This document shows, in pieces, positions 8,395 to 17,359 of a stretch of 64,000 nt of DNA; position 1 is the first letter of the stretch; each line of letters opens with the position of its first letter. Source of the stretch: Aquaspirillum sp. LM1 (GTDB lineage Bacteria; Pseudomonadota; Gammaproteobacteria; Burkholderiales; Aquaspirillaceae); assembly GCF_002002905.1 (NCBI RefSeq), contig NZ_CP019509.1:2909001-2973000 (forward strand), read 5' to 3'. The position numbers and the translations under genes were made by a program. The notes under the pieces were generated by a model, which saw only the letters and a list, made by a program, of their open reading frames with translations, ran no database searches and was not told the DNA's origin.

Positions 8395-9315
8395 ATGTCC
8401 CATTTTTCTGCCACGCCCATCCCGGATATCTACATCAACCGCATTTACAATGAAGCGGACCCGGATTGCGACGTCCACTGCGAAACCTTTGGCCGGCTGG
8501 CCGATGTGCTGGGGCGCAACACTCCGGCACACCGGCATTCACGCTTTTACCAGCTGCACCTGCTCAGTCGGGGCAGTATTCGCCTGCAGCTGGACGATCA
8601 AGCCTACTACGGCCACGCCCCGCTGGTGTTTTTTACCCCGCCGGCCATCCCGCACGCGTTTTATTCCGACGAAGACACCGAAGGCCATGTGCTGACCGTG
8701 CGCCAGGACGTGGTGCGCAGCTGGTTTGCCGCCCTGCCCGGCCAGTGGCCGGACAGCCAGCTGCGCGACGCCAGCTTTGTGCTGCTGGGTGAGCTGGATC
8801 CGGCGCTGCACGGCGAAGTGCAGCGTCTGTTCACCCTGGCCGAGCTGCTGCATCAGGAATTCACCGGCAGCGACAAGGGACGCTCGGTGGCGGTGCGCTC
8901 GCTGGGCCAGTGCGTGTTCATCAGCCTGAACCGCCTGCTGGCCGCGCATGCCTGCACACTGCCGCTCAAACGCGAGCGCGGCGAGGATTTACGGATTTTC
9001 CTGAGTTTTTGTGATCTGATCGAAGCACACTTCCGCGAACACCTAACCCTGACCGTGTATGCCCGTCAGTTGGCGGTAACCGAAGCGCGACTGAATGAGG
9101 TGTGCCGGCGCATGGTCAATCAGGCCAGCAAGGAAGTGGTCCACGACCGCCTGTTGCAGGAAGCGCGGCGCATGCTGCGCTTTTCCACCACCCCGGTGGG
9201 AGAGCTGGGTTACCAGCTGGGATTTACCGACCCAGCGTATTTTTCCCGGTTTTTTGCCCGCCGCGCCGGGATGACGCCAAGCCAGTTTCGCGAACGCTAT
9301 CAGAAAGGCGGCTAA
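8395..9315 (+). CDS. hpaA: AraC-family regulator, HpaA-like
   Basis: 306-aa AraC/XylS regulator. An N-terminal cupin-like sensor (PAHRHSRFYQLHLLSRGSIRLQLDDQ) precedes a C-terminal double helix-turn-helix (about 205-300) with the signature GELGYQLGFTDPAYFSRFFARRAGMTPSQFRER. The N-terminal ISHF/DIYINRIYNEADPDCDVHCETFGRLADVLGRN pattern is that of HpaA, the activator of 4-hydroxyphenylacetate catabolism. The ORF is open upstream to 8041, but the ATG at 8395 begins the conserved domain. No hpaBC genes lie nearby, so the regulon is outside the window or the ligand differs. Confidence 0.82.
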   Translation: MSHFSATPIPDIYINRIYNEADPDCDVHCETFGRLADVLGRNTPAHRHSRFYQLHLLSRGSIRLQLDDQAYYGHAPLVFFTPPAIPHAFYSDEDTEGHVLTVRQDVVRSWFAALPGQWPDSQLRDASFVLLGELDPALHGEVQRLFTLAELLHQEFTGSDKGRSVAVRSLGQCVFISLNRLLAAHACTLPLKRERGEDLRIFLSFCDLIEAHFREHLTLTVYARQLAVTEARLNEVCRRMVNQASKEVVHDRLLQEARRMLRFSTTPVGELGYQLGFTDPAYFSRFFARRAGMTPSQFRERYQKGG

Positions 9316-9466
9316 AGGCCGCGAGCAAAAGCTCGGGGTGCCGCTGAACCACAAGACACGCCACGCAGACAGGACAAGGCCGTGCAGCAAGGCAGCGCAA
9401 CCCAGGAAACCCAGGATCAGGGGACGTTGTGAGTGGCGCGCCAAGGGCTGCCTCACAGAAATGCGC

Positions 9467-10591
9467 TCAGCGCTTACGCAGCACCACGCTGCCCATCGAA
9501 TACCCGGCACCAAACGAACACACCACGCCAATGGCCCCGCTGGGCAGGTCGGCCTGGTGCAAATGCAGGGCGATGATCGACCCGGCGGAACTGGTATTGG
9601 CGTAACGGTCCAGAATCACCGGCGCTTCGTCGGCGCTGGCGTCTCGCCCCAGCAAACGGCGGGTAATCAGCTGATTCATTCCCAGGTTGGCCTGATGCAG
9701 CCAGTAACGCTGCACATCGTTGGGGCGCAGTTGCAGGCTGTGCAGATGGCCGGCGATATGCTCGGCCACCATTGGACAGACCTCCTTAAACACCTTACGC
9801 CCCTGCTGGACAAACAGCTTGTCAGTCTGGCCAATGCCGGATGGGTCGGCGCGGTTGAGAAAACCAAAGTTGTTGCGGATATTGTTGGAAAACACCGTGG
9901 CCAACCGGGTGCCCAGCACGTCGAAGCCCAGCCCTGGCCGGACGCTGTCGGCGCGCTCCAGCACCACAGCAGTGCAGGCGTCGCCAAAGATGAAATGGCT
10001 GTCCCGGTCACGGAAGTTCAAATGCCCGGAGGTGATTTCCGGGTTGACCATCAGCACAGCCCTGGCTGAACCATTGCGCAGCGCATCCACCGCCGTCTGA
10101 ATGCCAAAGGTGGCCGACGAGCAGGCCACATTCATATCAAAGGCAAAGCCCTGGATCCCCAGCGCCTGCTGCACTTCGATCGACACCGCCGGGTAGGGGC
10201 GCTGCATATTGGAGCAGGCCACCAGCACCATATCCACCTCGGCAGCGCTGCGCCCGGCAGCGGCCAGCGCATCGCGGGCCGCGGCTATGGCGATTTCGGC
10301 TTGCAGCGACAGGCTGTCGTTGCCACGCTCGGGCAGGTTCGGGCACAGGCGTGCGGGGTCGAGAATGCCGTCGCGGTCCATCACATGACGGCTGTGAATG
10401 CCCGAAGCCTTGACGATGAACTCCGCCGAAGAGGGCTCGCGGGCCGGGCGCAAACCAGCGGCAATGTCGGCGGCGTGGGCGCGGTTGTCGGCATCCACCC
10501 AGGCGTTGAAGGCATCAACCAGTTCCTGGTTGCTGATACTGGCTGGCGGGGTGTAGAGGCCGGTGCCACTGATGACAATGTCGGAGGGCAT
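9467..10591 (-). CDS. beta-ketoacyl-ACP synthase III-like enzyme
   Basis: 374-aa thiolase-fold synthase. The KAS III triad is complete: Cys157 (NVACSSATFG), His299 (WLHQAN) and Asn332 (ANTSSAG). It is longer than housekeeping FabH (about 320 aa), mainly through an insert between residues 35 and 95, which marks the FabH2-like group whose acyl donor and role are variable. Start: the ATG at 10591, preceded on the minus strand by an AGGA purine run; an in-frame upstream extension is not conserved-looking. It stands alone, without acyl carrier or fab neighbours. Confidence 0.82.
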   Translation of the reverse strand: MPSDIVISGTGLYTPPASISNQELVDAFNAWVDADNRAHAADIAAGLRPAREPSSAEFIVKASGIHSRHVMDRDGILDPARLCPNLPERGNDSLSLQAEIAIAAARDALAAAGRSAAEVDMVLVACSNMQRPYPAVSIEVQQALGIQGFAFDMNVACSSATFGIQTAVDALRNGSARAVLMVNPEITSGHLNFRDRDSHFIFGDACTAVVLERADSVRPGLGFDVLGTRLATVFSNNIRNNFGFLNRADPSGIGQTDKLFVQQGRKVFKEVCPMVAEHIAGHLHSLQLRPNDVQRYWLHQANLGMNQLITRRLLGRDASADEAPVILDRYANTSSAGSIIALHLHQADLPSGAIGVVCSFGAGYSMGSVVLRKR

Positions 10592-10721
10592 GGTGCAGGA
10601 ATCCTTGCGGGAGGGTGGCGGGCAATCGTTTGTTTGAATGATACCGCAAGGGGACAAGCACAGCCAGATGACTGTAACAAGGCAATGCCATGAATAAATA
10701 TTGATCAGTTGCACGGCAAAC

Positions 10722-10758
10722 CTCGCCCTTCAGGGCGAGGAAGGATAGCGCGGACAAC
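10722..10758 (+). mobile_element. orphan left end of an IS200/IS605-type element
   Basis: CCTCGCC-CTTCA-GGGCGAGG hairpin followed by AAGGATAGCGCGGAC closely matches the upstream end of the tnpB element at 43.6-44.9 kb (CCCCGCC-GTTCA-GGGCGGGG, then GGATGGCGCGGAC). The homology resumes at 11036 (CCGTCCTTGCC) after the 277-bp insertion. No tnpA or tnpB remains here. Confidence 0.65.
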
Positions 10759-11035
10759 CTAGTAGCCAGTCACGTTGAAACACGATGGCTCACGTTCCAC
10801 GACGAACCACTCGCCGCGCCCCACCGCGTCATTCCCGCGCAGGCGGGAATCCAGGCGTGTCCACAGCGTACAGCGGGGTGAGCGCTCATCAGCGCTACCT
10901 GCGCCATGCCCACCGCGCACGCTGTGGCGCGGTCTGGGTTCCCGCCTTCGCGGGAACGACACCTGAGGTGACACTCATGCCGAAAGCGCTCTAATCGCCT
11001 GTCAGTCGATTCAGATCATGGTGACTGGCTACTAG
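10759..11035. repeat. 277-bp non-coding element, copy 1 (with CTAG flanks)
   Basis: Bounded by CTAGTAGCCAGTCAC and GTGACTGGCTACTAG, a perfect 15-bp terminal inverted repeat that includes a CTAG target duplication (core ends TAGCCAGTCAC). Two internal palindromes, ATTCCCGCGCAGGCGGGAAT and GTTCCCGCCTTCGCGGGAAC, resemble dRS3 repeats. Overlapping short ORFs on both strands are translations of the palindromes, not genes. An identical inverted copy is at 19142-19418. Confidence 0.9.
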
Positions 11036-11459
11036 CCGTCCTTGCCTTGCCGTGTTACGTCTGTGGCTGCTCACTGTATTGTTGACTGCGCTGCGCGCAG
11101 GGTTGATTGAGGCGAGAGTGCGTCTGAACTGTGGTCGGCGGCGGGGGAAGCCCCGCGCGCCCTTCTTTCTTTGCTTCGCCAAAGAAAGAAGGCAAAGAAA
11201 GGCGACCCGACTTCCGCGCCCAGCCTACGGCTGGGTGCCCTGCGCTTCTCAACCCTCAGGGCCGGCCCGGGAACTCGCGTCGGCTACGCCGCCGCTCAAA
11301 CAACCGTGCCGGACGTCCCCCTGAGGGTCTGCGATGCTCGGCGCTGCACACGGGAAAATAAGGCGGTTAAGCGCCTCGGCAAGCACATATCGCTTGCCTT
11401 CACACCGCCCCGGCACCGCCTCATGACAGCAGACTTTCTGGCGCAAAACGCCACACGCC
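11036..11459. other. intergenic region before iscR
   Basis: No supported gene. It contains a CTTTCTTTG/CAAAGAAAG inverted repeat near 11165-11190 inside a GC-rich stretch of the kind often found as dispersed intergenic sequence in betaproteobacteria. Short ORFs on both strands lack ribosome-binding sites and recognisable domains. Confidence 0.4.
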
Positions 11460-11484
11460 ATTCTTGACCAATTTACTCGGATAT
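11460..11484 (+). promoter_or_regulatory. type 1 IscR box with overlapping iscR promoter
   Basis: Matches the type 1 IscR consensus ATASYYGACTRWWWYAGTCRRSTAT at about 21 of 25 positions (my alignment). It overlaps a TTGACC -35 and a TATTATACG -10 region. This predicts repression of the isc operon by [2Fe-2S]-IscR, as in other proteobacteria. Confidence 0.8.
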
Positions 11485-11607
11485 TATACGCTACAGTCTG
11501 TCAGGAGCCGAACATCAGGCCAGGCTGCGCGCCGGTGCTCCGCTTCGCCAAGGTGCATTTTTCTTACCCTTATTTGCGGCCTGTTGCCGACCCAGGAGAC
11601 TTTTGCC

Positions 11608-12087
11608 ATGCGACTCACGACCAAAGGGCGCTTTGCTGTCACCGCCATGCTCGATCTGGCCATGCGTGACGTAAATGGTCCGGTGACGCTGGCCGGCATC
11701 AGCGAGCGCCAGGGGATTTCCCTGTCTTATCTCGAACAGCTGTTTGGCAAGCTGCGCCGCGCCGAACTGGTGGAAAGCGTACGTGGGCCGGGTGGCGGTT
11801 ACTGTCTGGCGCGGCTGGTGGAAGACATCACCGTGGCCGACATCATCATTGCGGTAGACGAACCGCTGGATGCCACCCAGTGCGGCGGGCATGAAAACTG
11901 CCACGACAATCACCGCTGCATGACCCACGATCTGTGGACCGACCTGAACAAAACCATTTTTGCCTACCTTGCCAACGTCTCGCTGGCGAGCCTGGTGGTG
12001 AAACAGCGCGCCAAGGAAACCGCCGTGATGCAGGACCGCCGCCGTGTCGCCGCGCCTGCCCAGGATGGTGCCGCCCCCGCCTTGTAA
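11608..12087 (+). CDS. iscR: Fe-S cluster assembly regulator IscR
   Basis: 159-aa Rrf2-family winged-helix repressor. The N-terminus [18 protein letters not shown] and recognition helix [18 protein letters not shown] are typical. [2Fe-2S] ligands Cys92, Cys98, Cys104 and His107 are all present. The ATG at 11608 follows an AGGAGA ribosome-binding site; upstream in-frame codons belong to the leader. It heads the isc operon and is preceded by its own predicted binding site, giving negative feedback on cluster status. Confidence 0.96.
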   Translation: MRLTTKGRFAVTAMLDLAMRDVNGPVTLAGISERQGISLSYLEQLFGKLRRAELVESVRGPGGGYCLARLVEDITVADIIIAVDEPLDATQCGGHENCHDNHRCMTHDLWTDLNKTIFAYLANVSLASLVVKQRAKETAVMQDRRRVAAPAQDGAAPAL

Positions 12088-12116
12088 GCCACCGTTGCGC
12101 TGGAGATTTCGCTCAC

Positions 12117-13340
12117 ATGACTGCATCCACTCAAAACTACCCGATTTATCTGGATTACTCGGCCACCACGCCGGTTGACCCACGCGTGGCCCAGGCGATG
12201 ATTCCCTGGCTGACCGAACACTTTGGCAACCCCGCCAGCCGCAGCCATGCCTACGGCTGGGAAGCGGAAGAAGCGGTGGAAAACGCCCGCGCCGAAGTGG
12301 CCAAACTGGTGAACTGCGACCCGAAAGAAATCGTCTGGACCTCGGGTGCCACCGAATCCAACAACCTGGCGATTAAGGGCGCTGCCCAGTTCTACAAGAC
12401 CAAGGGCAAGCACCTGATCACGGTCAAGACCGAACACAAGGCGGTGCTCGATCCCTGTCGCGAGCTGGAGCGCCAGGGCTTTGAAGTCACCTATCTGGTG
12501 CCGCAGGACAATGGCCTGCTGGATCTGGACGCTTTTCGTGCTGCCATCCGCCCGGACACCATCCTGGCCTCGGTGATGTTTGTGAACAACGAAATCGGCG
12601 TGATTCAGGACATCGCCGCGCTGGGCGAGATCTGTCGCGAACGCGGGGTAATCTTCCACGTCGATTCGGCCCAGGCCACCGGCAAGGTCGAGATTGACCT
12701 GGCCAGCCTGAAAGTGGACCTGATGAGCTTCTCGGCGCACAAGACCTACGGCCCGAAAGGCATTGGCGCGCTGTACGTGCGCCGCAAGCCGCGCATTCGC
12801 CTGGAAGCGCAAATCCACGGCGGTGGTCATGAGCGCGGCATGCGCTCCGGCACACTGGCCACCCACCAGATTGTCGGCATGGGCGAAGCCTTCCGCCTGG
12901 CCCGTGAAGAAATGGCCAGCGAAAATGTCCGCATCGGCGCACTGCGCGACCGCCTGTGGGCCGGCCTGTCCGACATCGAAGAAGTGTATCTGAACGGCGA
13001 CCTCACCCATCGGGTGCCGCACAACCTGAATGTCAGCTTCAATTTTGTCGAAGGCGAAAGCCTGATCATGGCGATCAAGGAGCTGGCGGTGTCGTCCGGC
13101 TCGGCCTGCACCTCGGCCTCGCTGGAACCTTCTTACGTGCTGCGCGCACTGGGCCGCAACGACGAACTGGCGCACAGCTCGATCCGCTTCAGCATTGGCC
13201 GCTTCACCACCGAAGCCGATATCGAGTTTGCCATCCACCTGCTCAAGGCCAAGATTGGCAAGCTGCGCGAACTGTCGCCGCTGTGGGACATGTTCAAGGA
13301 AGGCGTTGATCTGAACACCGTGCAATGGGCTGCCCACTAG
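12117..13340 (+). CDS. iscS: cysteine desulfurase IscS
   Basis: 407-aa PLP enzyme that releases sulfur from L-cysteine as a persulfide for cluster assembly and tRNA thiolation. PLP lysine Lys209 ([12 protein letters not shown]) and the mobile-loop catalytic Cys331 ([15 protein letters not shown]) are visible, as is the SGATESNN phosphate-binding segment. The ATG at 12117 begins the conserved domain. It starts 29 bases after iscR, consistent with one transcript. Confidence 0.97.
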   Translation: MTASTQNYPIYLDYSATTPVDPRVAQAMIPWLTEHFGNPASRSHAYGWEAEEAVENARAEVAKLVNCDPKEIVWTSGATESNNLAIKGAAQFYKTKGKHLITVKTEHKAVLDPCRELERQGFEVTYLVPQDNGLLDLDAFRAAIRPDTILASVMFVNNEIGVIQDIAALGEICRERGVIFHVDSAQATGKVEIDLASLKVDLMSFSAHKTYGPKGIGALYVRRKPRIRLEAQIHGGGHERGMRSGTLATHQIVGMGEAFRLAREEMASENVRIGALRDRLWAGLSDIEEVYLNGDLTHRVPHNLNVSFNFVEGESLIMAIKELAVSSGSACTSASLEPSYVLRALGRNDELAHSSIRFSIGRFTTEADIEFAIHLLKAKIGKLRELSPLWDMFKEGVDLNTVQWAAH

Positions 13341-13466
13341 GCAGCGCCCCCGACGCCCTGCCCTGTTGCCGCCATCTGGCACCATCGGTTGGCCACAGGG
13401 CAGGGGCGCGGCGCGGCATTTTGTCCGCGCAACTGACGCGCCGATACAGAAACAAGGAGAATTCTC

Positions 13467-13850
13467 ATGGCATATAGCGAACAAGTCCTCGACCATTACG
13501 AAAACCCGCGCAATGTGGGCGTATTTGACAAGGGCGATGACTCGGTTGGCACCGGCATGGTGGGTGCCCCGGCCTGTGGCGACGTGATGAAGCTGCAGAT
13601 CAAGGTGAACGAAGCCGGGGTGATCGAAGACGCCAAGTTCAAGACCTACGGCTGTGGCTCGGCAATTGCTTCGTCGTCTCTGGTCACCGAATGGGTGAAG
13701 GGCAAGACCCTGGACCAGGCGCTGGCCATCAAGAACACCGACATTGCCGAAGAACTGGCGCTGCCGCCAGTCAAGATTCACTGCTCGATTCTGGCCGAAG
13801 ACGCCATCAAGGCAGCGGTGTCCGACTACAAGGCCAAACACGGCCACTAA
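13467..13850 (+). CDS. iscU: Fe-S cluster scaffold IscU
   Basis: 127-aa scaffold on which IscS-derived sulfur and iron form [2Fe-2S] and [4Fe-4S] clusters. Ligands Cys37, Asp39, Cys63 and Cys106 are conserved. LPPVK (99-103), the HscA recognition motif, is intact. AAGGAG precedes the ATG. The 126-base gap from iscS holds no ORF but remains inside the operon. Confidence 0.97.
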   Translation: MAYSEQVLDHYENPRNVGVFDKGDDSVGTGMVGAPACGDVMKLQIKVNEAGVIEDAKFKTYGCGSAIASSSLVTEWVKGKTLDQALAIKNTDIAEELALPPVKIHCSILAEDAIKAAVSDYKAKHGH

Positions 13851-13868
13851 CCTTTTATTGGGGGCATC

Positions 13869-14192
13869 ATGGGCATTACCCTGTCTGAACGCGCAGCCGA
13901 GCATGTGCAAGGCTTTTTGCAAAAACGCGGCAAAGGGGTCGGCCTGCGCCTGGGGGTGAAAACCTCCGGTTGTTCGGGCATGGCCTACAAGCTGGAATTT
14001 GTTGACGAAGTGGACGGCGAGGATCTCAGCTTTGAATCGCACGGCGTGACACTATTCACCGACGCCAAGAGCCTGGCCTATATCGACGGCACCGAGCTGG
14101 ATTTCGTCAAGGAAGGCCTGAACGAAGGCTTCAAGTTCAACAACCCCAACGTCAAGAACGAATGCGGCTGCGGCGAGAGCTTTAACGTGTAA
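13869..14192 (+). CDS. iscA: Fe-S cluster assembly protein IscA
   Basis: 107-aa A-type carrier. The three cysteines that bind cluster or iron are Cys35 (TSGCSG), Cys99 and Cys101 (ECGCGESF). It transfers clusters to [4Fe-4S] apoproteins. It is only 18 bases from iscU. Confidence 0.97.
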   Translation: MGITLSERAAEHVQGFLQKRGKGVGLRLGVKTSGCSGMAYKLEFVDEVDGEDLSFESHGVTLFTDAKSLAYIDGTELDFVKEGLNEGFKFNNPNVKNECGCGESFNV

Positions 14193-14287
14193 CGCCCCGG
14201 CGGCCCGGCCTGGCTTTCACCGCCGGGCCGCGCTGCTTTAACGGGCACGCTCTGGCCTGCCCGCCCCCTTTGCGGAACCCCTTGCGC

Positions 14288-14815
14288 ATGAACTTCAACC
14301 AGGATTTTTTTGCCCTGTTCAACCTGCCCCGGCGCTTTGCGCTGGACCGTAGCGCACTGGACACCGCCTACCGCCAGATTCAGGGCGAGGTTCACCCCGA
14401 CCGCTTTGCCGCCCGCCCCGACGCCGAGCGCCGGCTGGCGCTGCAATGGGCTACCCAGGTGAACAAAGCCTACCAGACCCTGCGCCAGCCGCTGGCCCGC
14501 GCCCGCTACCTGCTCAGCCTGTCCGGGGTGGACACCGCCGAAGACAGCAACACCGCCATGCCCACCGAATTTCTGATGCTGCAGATGGAATGGCGCGAAG
14601 CAATCATGGACGCACGCGCCGCGCAGGATGCCGGCGCGCTGGAAACCCTGGCCGCCGAGGTGCGCAGCGACGCGCAAACCCTGGAAGCCGAACTGGCCCA
14701 GGCGCTGGATCAGGCCGCCGACTTCGACAGCGCCGCCGGCCTGGTGAGAAAATTGCGCTTTCTGGACAAACTCGAAGCCGATATCGGCGACGCCCTGGAA
14801 GCCTTACTTTTTTAA
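14288..14815 (+). CDS. hscB: co-chaperone HscB
   Basis: 175-aa J-domain protein that delivers IscU to HscA and stimulates its ATPase. HPDRF (36-40) is the J-domain HPD motif. The C-terminal helical domain (about 85-175) carries the IscU-binding face. The ATG at 14288 gives the standard N-terminus. Confidence 0.95.
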   Translation: MNFNQDFFALFNLPRRFALDRSALDTAYRQIQGEVHPDRFAARPDAERRLALQWATQVNKAYQTLRQPLARARYLLSLSGVDTAEDSNTAMPTEFLMLQMEWREAIMDARAAQDAGALETLAAEVRSDAQTLEAELAQALDQAADFDSAAGLVRKLRFLDKLEADIGDALEALLF

Positions 14816-14877
14816 TGTGAACCGCTGCATGCCCGGCCCCGGCCAGGTGGGCGCGGCCTCAGACAGTGGATACGCTC

Positions 14878-16737
14878 ATGGCCCTGCTGCAAATTGCCGA
14901 ACCCGGCCTCTCCTCTGCCCCGCACCAGCATCGCCTGGCCGTCGGCATCGACCTGGGCACCACCAACTCGCTGGTGGCCACCGTGCGCAACGGTGCCGCC
15001 GTGGTGCTGCCCGACGAACACGGCCACACCCTGTTGCCCTCCGTCGTGCGCTACCACGACAGCGGCGACTGTGTGGTGGGCCACGCCGCCCGCGCCCGGC
15101 AAAGCGAAGATCCGCACAACACCATTGTGTCGGTCAAACGCTTCATGGGCCGTGGCCTGGCCGACCTGGATAACCCAGCCGCCATGCCTTACCAGTTTGT
15201 CGATGCGCCAGGCATGGTGCAACTGGTCACCCGCGCCGGGGTGAAAAGCCCGGTGGAAATCTCTGCCGACATCCTGCGTGCGCTCAAGGCCCGCGCCGAA
15301 GCCAGCCTGGGCGGCGAACTGGTGGGCGCGGTGATCACCGTGCCGGCCTACTTTGACGACGCCCAGCGCCAGGCCACCAAAGACGCCGCCCGGCTGGCCG
15401 GGCTGAACGTGCTGCGCCTGCTCAACGAACCCACCGCCGCCGCCATCGCCTATGGCCTGGACAACGCCAGCGAAGGCGTTTACGTGGTCTACGACCTGGG
15501 TGGCGGCACCTTTGACGTGTCCATCCTGCGCCTGTCACGCGGGGTGTTTGAAGTGCTCGCCACCAGCGGCGACTCGGCGCTGGGCGGCGATGACTTCGAC
15601 CACCGCATCTACTGTTGGGTACTGGAACAGGCCGGCCTGTCGCAGCTGCCCGCCGCCGACACCCGTCTGCTGCTCACCCACGCCCGCGCCGCCAAGGAAC
15701 ACCTGACCGACGCGCTGGACACCGTGATTCAGGCCACCTTGTCCGACGGCAATCTGGTGCAGCTCACCCTCACCCTGGACACCTTCAACCAGATCACCCG
15801 TACCCTGGTGGACAAAACCCTGCTGCCGGTACGCAAGGCGCTGCGCGACGCCCGGCTGGGCGTGGACGACATCCAGGGCGTGGTGATGGTGGGCGGTGCC
15901 ACGCGCATGCCGCATATCCGCAAAGCCGTGGGCGAGTTTTTCCGCCAGCCGCCGCTGACCAACCTCGACCCTGACCAGGTGGTGGCGCTGGGCGCCGCCA
16001 TGCAGGCCAATGTGCTGGCCGGCAACAAGGGCGACGACGACTGGCTGCTGCTGGACGTGATCCCGCTGTCGCTGGGGCTGGAAACCATGGGCGGGCTAGT
16101 GGAAAAAATCATCCCGCGCAACAGCACCATCCCCACCGCGCGCGCGCAGGAATTCACCACCTTCAAGGACGGCCAGACCGCCATGGCGCTGCATGTGCTG
16201 CAAGGCGAGCGCGAACTGGTCAGCGACTGTCGCAGCCTGGCGCGCTTTGAGCTGCGTGGCATTCCGCCCATGGTGGCCGGCGCGGCGCGCATCCGCGTCA
16301 CCTTTCAGGTAGACGCCGACGGCCTGCTGGCAGTCAGCGCCCGCGAACAAAGCAGCGGCGTGGAAGCGCGCATTGAGGTGAAACCCTCGTATGGCCTGAC
16401 CGACGATGAAGTCAGCCGCATGCTCACTGAATCGATTGCCCATGTGCAGCACGACATTACCGCGCGCAAGCTGGCCGAAGCCCGGGTTGACGCCGAAGGC
16501 CTGCTGGCCGCCATCGACGTGGCGCTGGCCAGCGACGGCGACCTGCTTGACGCCAGCGAACGCCAGACCGTCGATCAGGCCATCGTTGCCACCCGCGCCG
16601 CGCTGGGCGCAGACAAAACCGTCGTCATCAACCAGGCCATGGCCGCGCTGAACACCGCCACCGCCGAACTGGCCGCCCGGCGCATGGACCGCAATATCCG
16701 CCGGGCGCTGACCGGCCAGAAAATCAGCGAGCTATAA
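14878..16737 (+). CDS. hscA: Hsp70-family chaperone HscA
   Basis: 619-aa specialised Hsp70 that releases clusters from IscU. Nucleotide-binding motifs include [22 protein letters not shown] and [10 protein letters not shown]. The substrate-binding domain starts near residue 390 after [16 protein letters not shown]. The ATG at 14878 is preferred over an in-frame GTG at 14866. It follows hscB within the operon. Confidence 0.96.
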   Translation: MALLQIAEPGLSSAPHQHRLAVGIDLGTTNSLVATVRNGAAVVLPDEHGHTLLPSVVRYHDSGDCVVGHAARARQSEDPHNTIVSVKRFMGRGLADLDNPAAMPYQFVDAPGMVQLVTRAGVKSPVEISADILRALKARAEASLGGELVGAVITVPAYFDDAQRQATKDAARLAGLNVLRLLNEPTAAAIAYGLDNASEGVYVVYDLGGGTFDVSILRLSRGVFEVLATSGDSALGGDDFDHRIYCWVLEQAGLSQLPAADTRLLLTHARAAKEHLTDALDTVIQATLSDGNLVQLTLTLDTFNQITRTLVDKTLLPVRKALRDARLGVDDIQGVVMVGGATRMPHIRKAVGEFFRQPPLTNLDPDQVVALGAAMQANVLAGNKGDDDWLLLDVIPLSLGLETMGGLVEKIIPRNSTIPTARAQEFTTFKDGQTAMALHVLQGERELVSDCRSLARFELRGIPPMVAGAARIRVTFQVDADGLLAVSAREQSSGVEARIEVKPSYGLTDDEVSRMLTESIAHVQHDITARKLAEARVDAEGLLAAIDVALASDGDLLDASERQTVDQAIVATRAALGADKTVVINQAMAALNTATAELAARRMDRNIRRALTGQKISEL

Positions 16738-16797
16738 GCCCCATATCCTCCCAGCGGCGGACGTGCCCCCGCCGCTGGCTTAGCCCAAGGACTGCCC

Positions 16798-17136
16798 ATG
16801 CCAAAAATCATTGTATTGCCCCACGCCGACCTGTGCCCGGATGGTGCCCTGTTTGACGCCGACCCCAGCCTGAGCATCTGCGAAAACCTGCTGCGCCACC
16901 ATGTGGATATCGAGCACGCCTGTGAAATGTCCTGTGCCTGCACCACCTGCCATGTGGTCATCCGCGAAGGCTTTGAATCGCTGGAGCCATCCGACGAACT
17001 GGAAGACGACCTGCTGGACAAGGCCTGGGGCCTGGAAGCCAGCTCGCGCCTGTCGTGCCAGGCCATGGTGGCCGACGCCGACCTGGTGGTGGAAATCCCC
17101 AGATACACCATCAATCACGCCAAGGAGAGCCATTAA
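16798..17136 (+). CDS. fdx: [2Fe-2S] ferredoxin (isc type)
   Basis: 112-aa adrenodoxin-like ferredoxin that supplies electrons during cluster assembly on IscU. The CX5CX2C pattern plus distal cysteine fit ligands Cys42, Cys48, Cys51 and Cys87; an extra Cys46 lies within the loop, as in other isc ferredoxins. It sits between hscA and iscX. Confidence 0.96.
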   Translation: MPKIIVLPHADLCPDGALFDADPSLSICENLLRHHVDIEHACEMSCACTTCHVVIREGFESLEPSDELEDDLLDKAWGLEASSRLSCQAMVADADLVVEIPRYTINHAKESH

Positions 17137-17137
17137 G

Positions 17138-17332
17138 ATGAAATGGACCGATAGCCTGGACATCGCCATCGCCCTGTGCGACACCCACCCGGATGTAGAC
17201 CCGAAAACCGTGCGCTTTACCGACCTGATGGCATGGGTGATGGCTCTGCCGGAATTCAACGACGACCCGAAGCATTGCGGCGAGCGGATTCTGGAGGCGA
17301 TTCAGCAGGCGTGGATGGACGAGGTGGAGTAA
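17138..17332 (+). CDS. iscX: Fe-S assembly protein IscX
   Basis: 64-aa acidic protein (MKWTDSLDIAIAL at the N-terminus, acidic C-terminal EAIQQAWMDEVE). It binds IscS and iron and tunes desulfurase activity. It starts one base after the fdx stop codon and is the last gene of the operon. Confidence 0.94.
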   Translation: MKWTDSLDIAIALCDTHPDVDPKTVRFTDLMAWVMALPEFNDDPKHCGERILEAIQQAWMDEVE

Positions 17333-17359
17333 CCTCACCTGCTGGTGTCACGGCGTCTT

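Noticed and set aside
10759-11035. 63-71 aa ORFs inside the 277-bp element, repeated at 19.2 kb
   Set aside because: All are translations of the palindromes and terminal repeats; no ribosome-binding sites and the frames exist on both strands.
11964-14042. 692-aa open frame antisense to iscS/iscU/iscA
   Set aside because: Lies wholly opposite confident genes; composition is that of the complement of GC-rich codons, with no domain.
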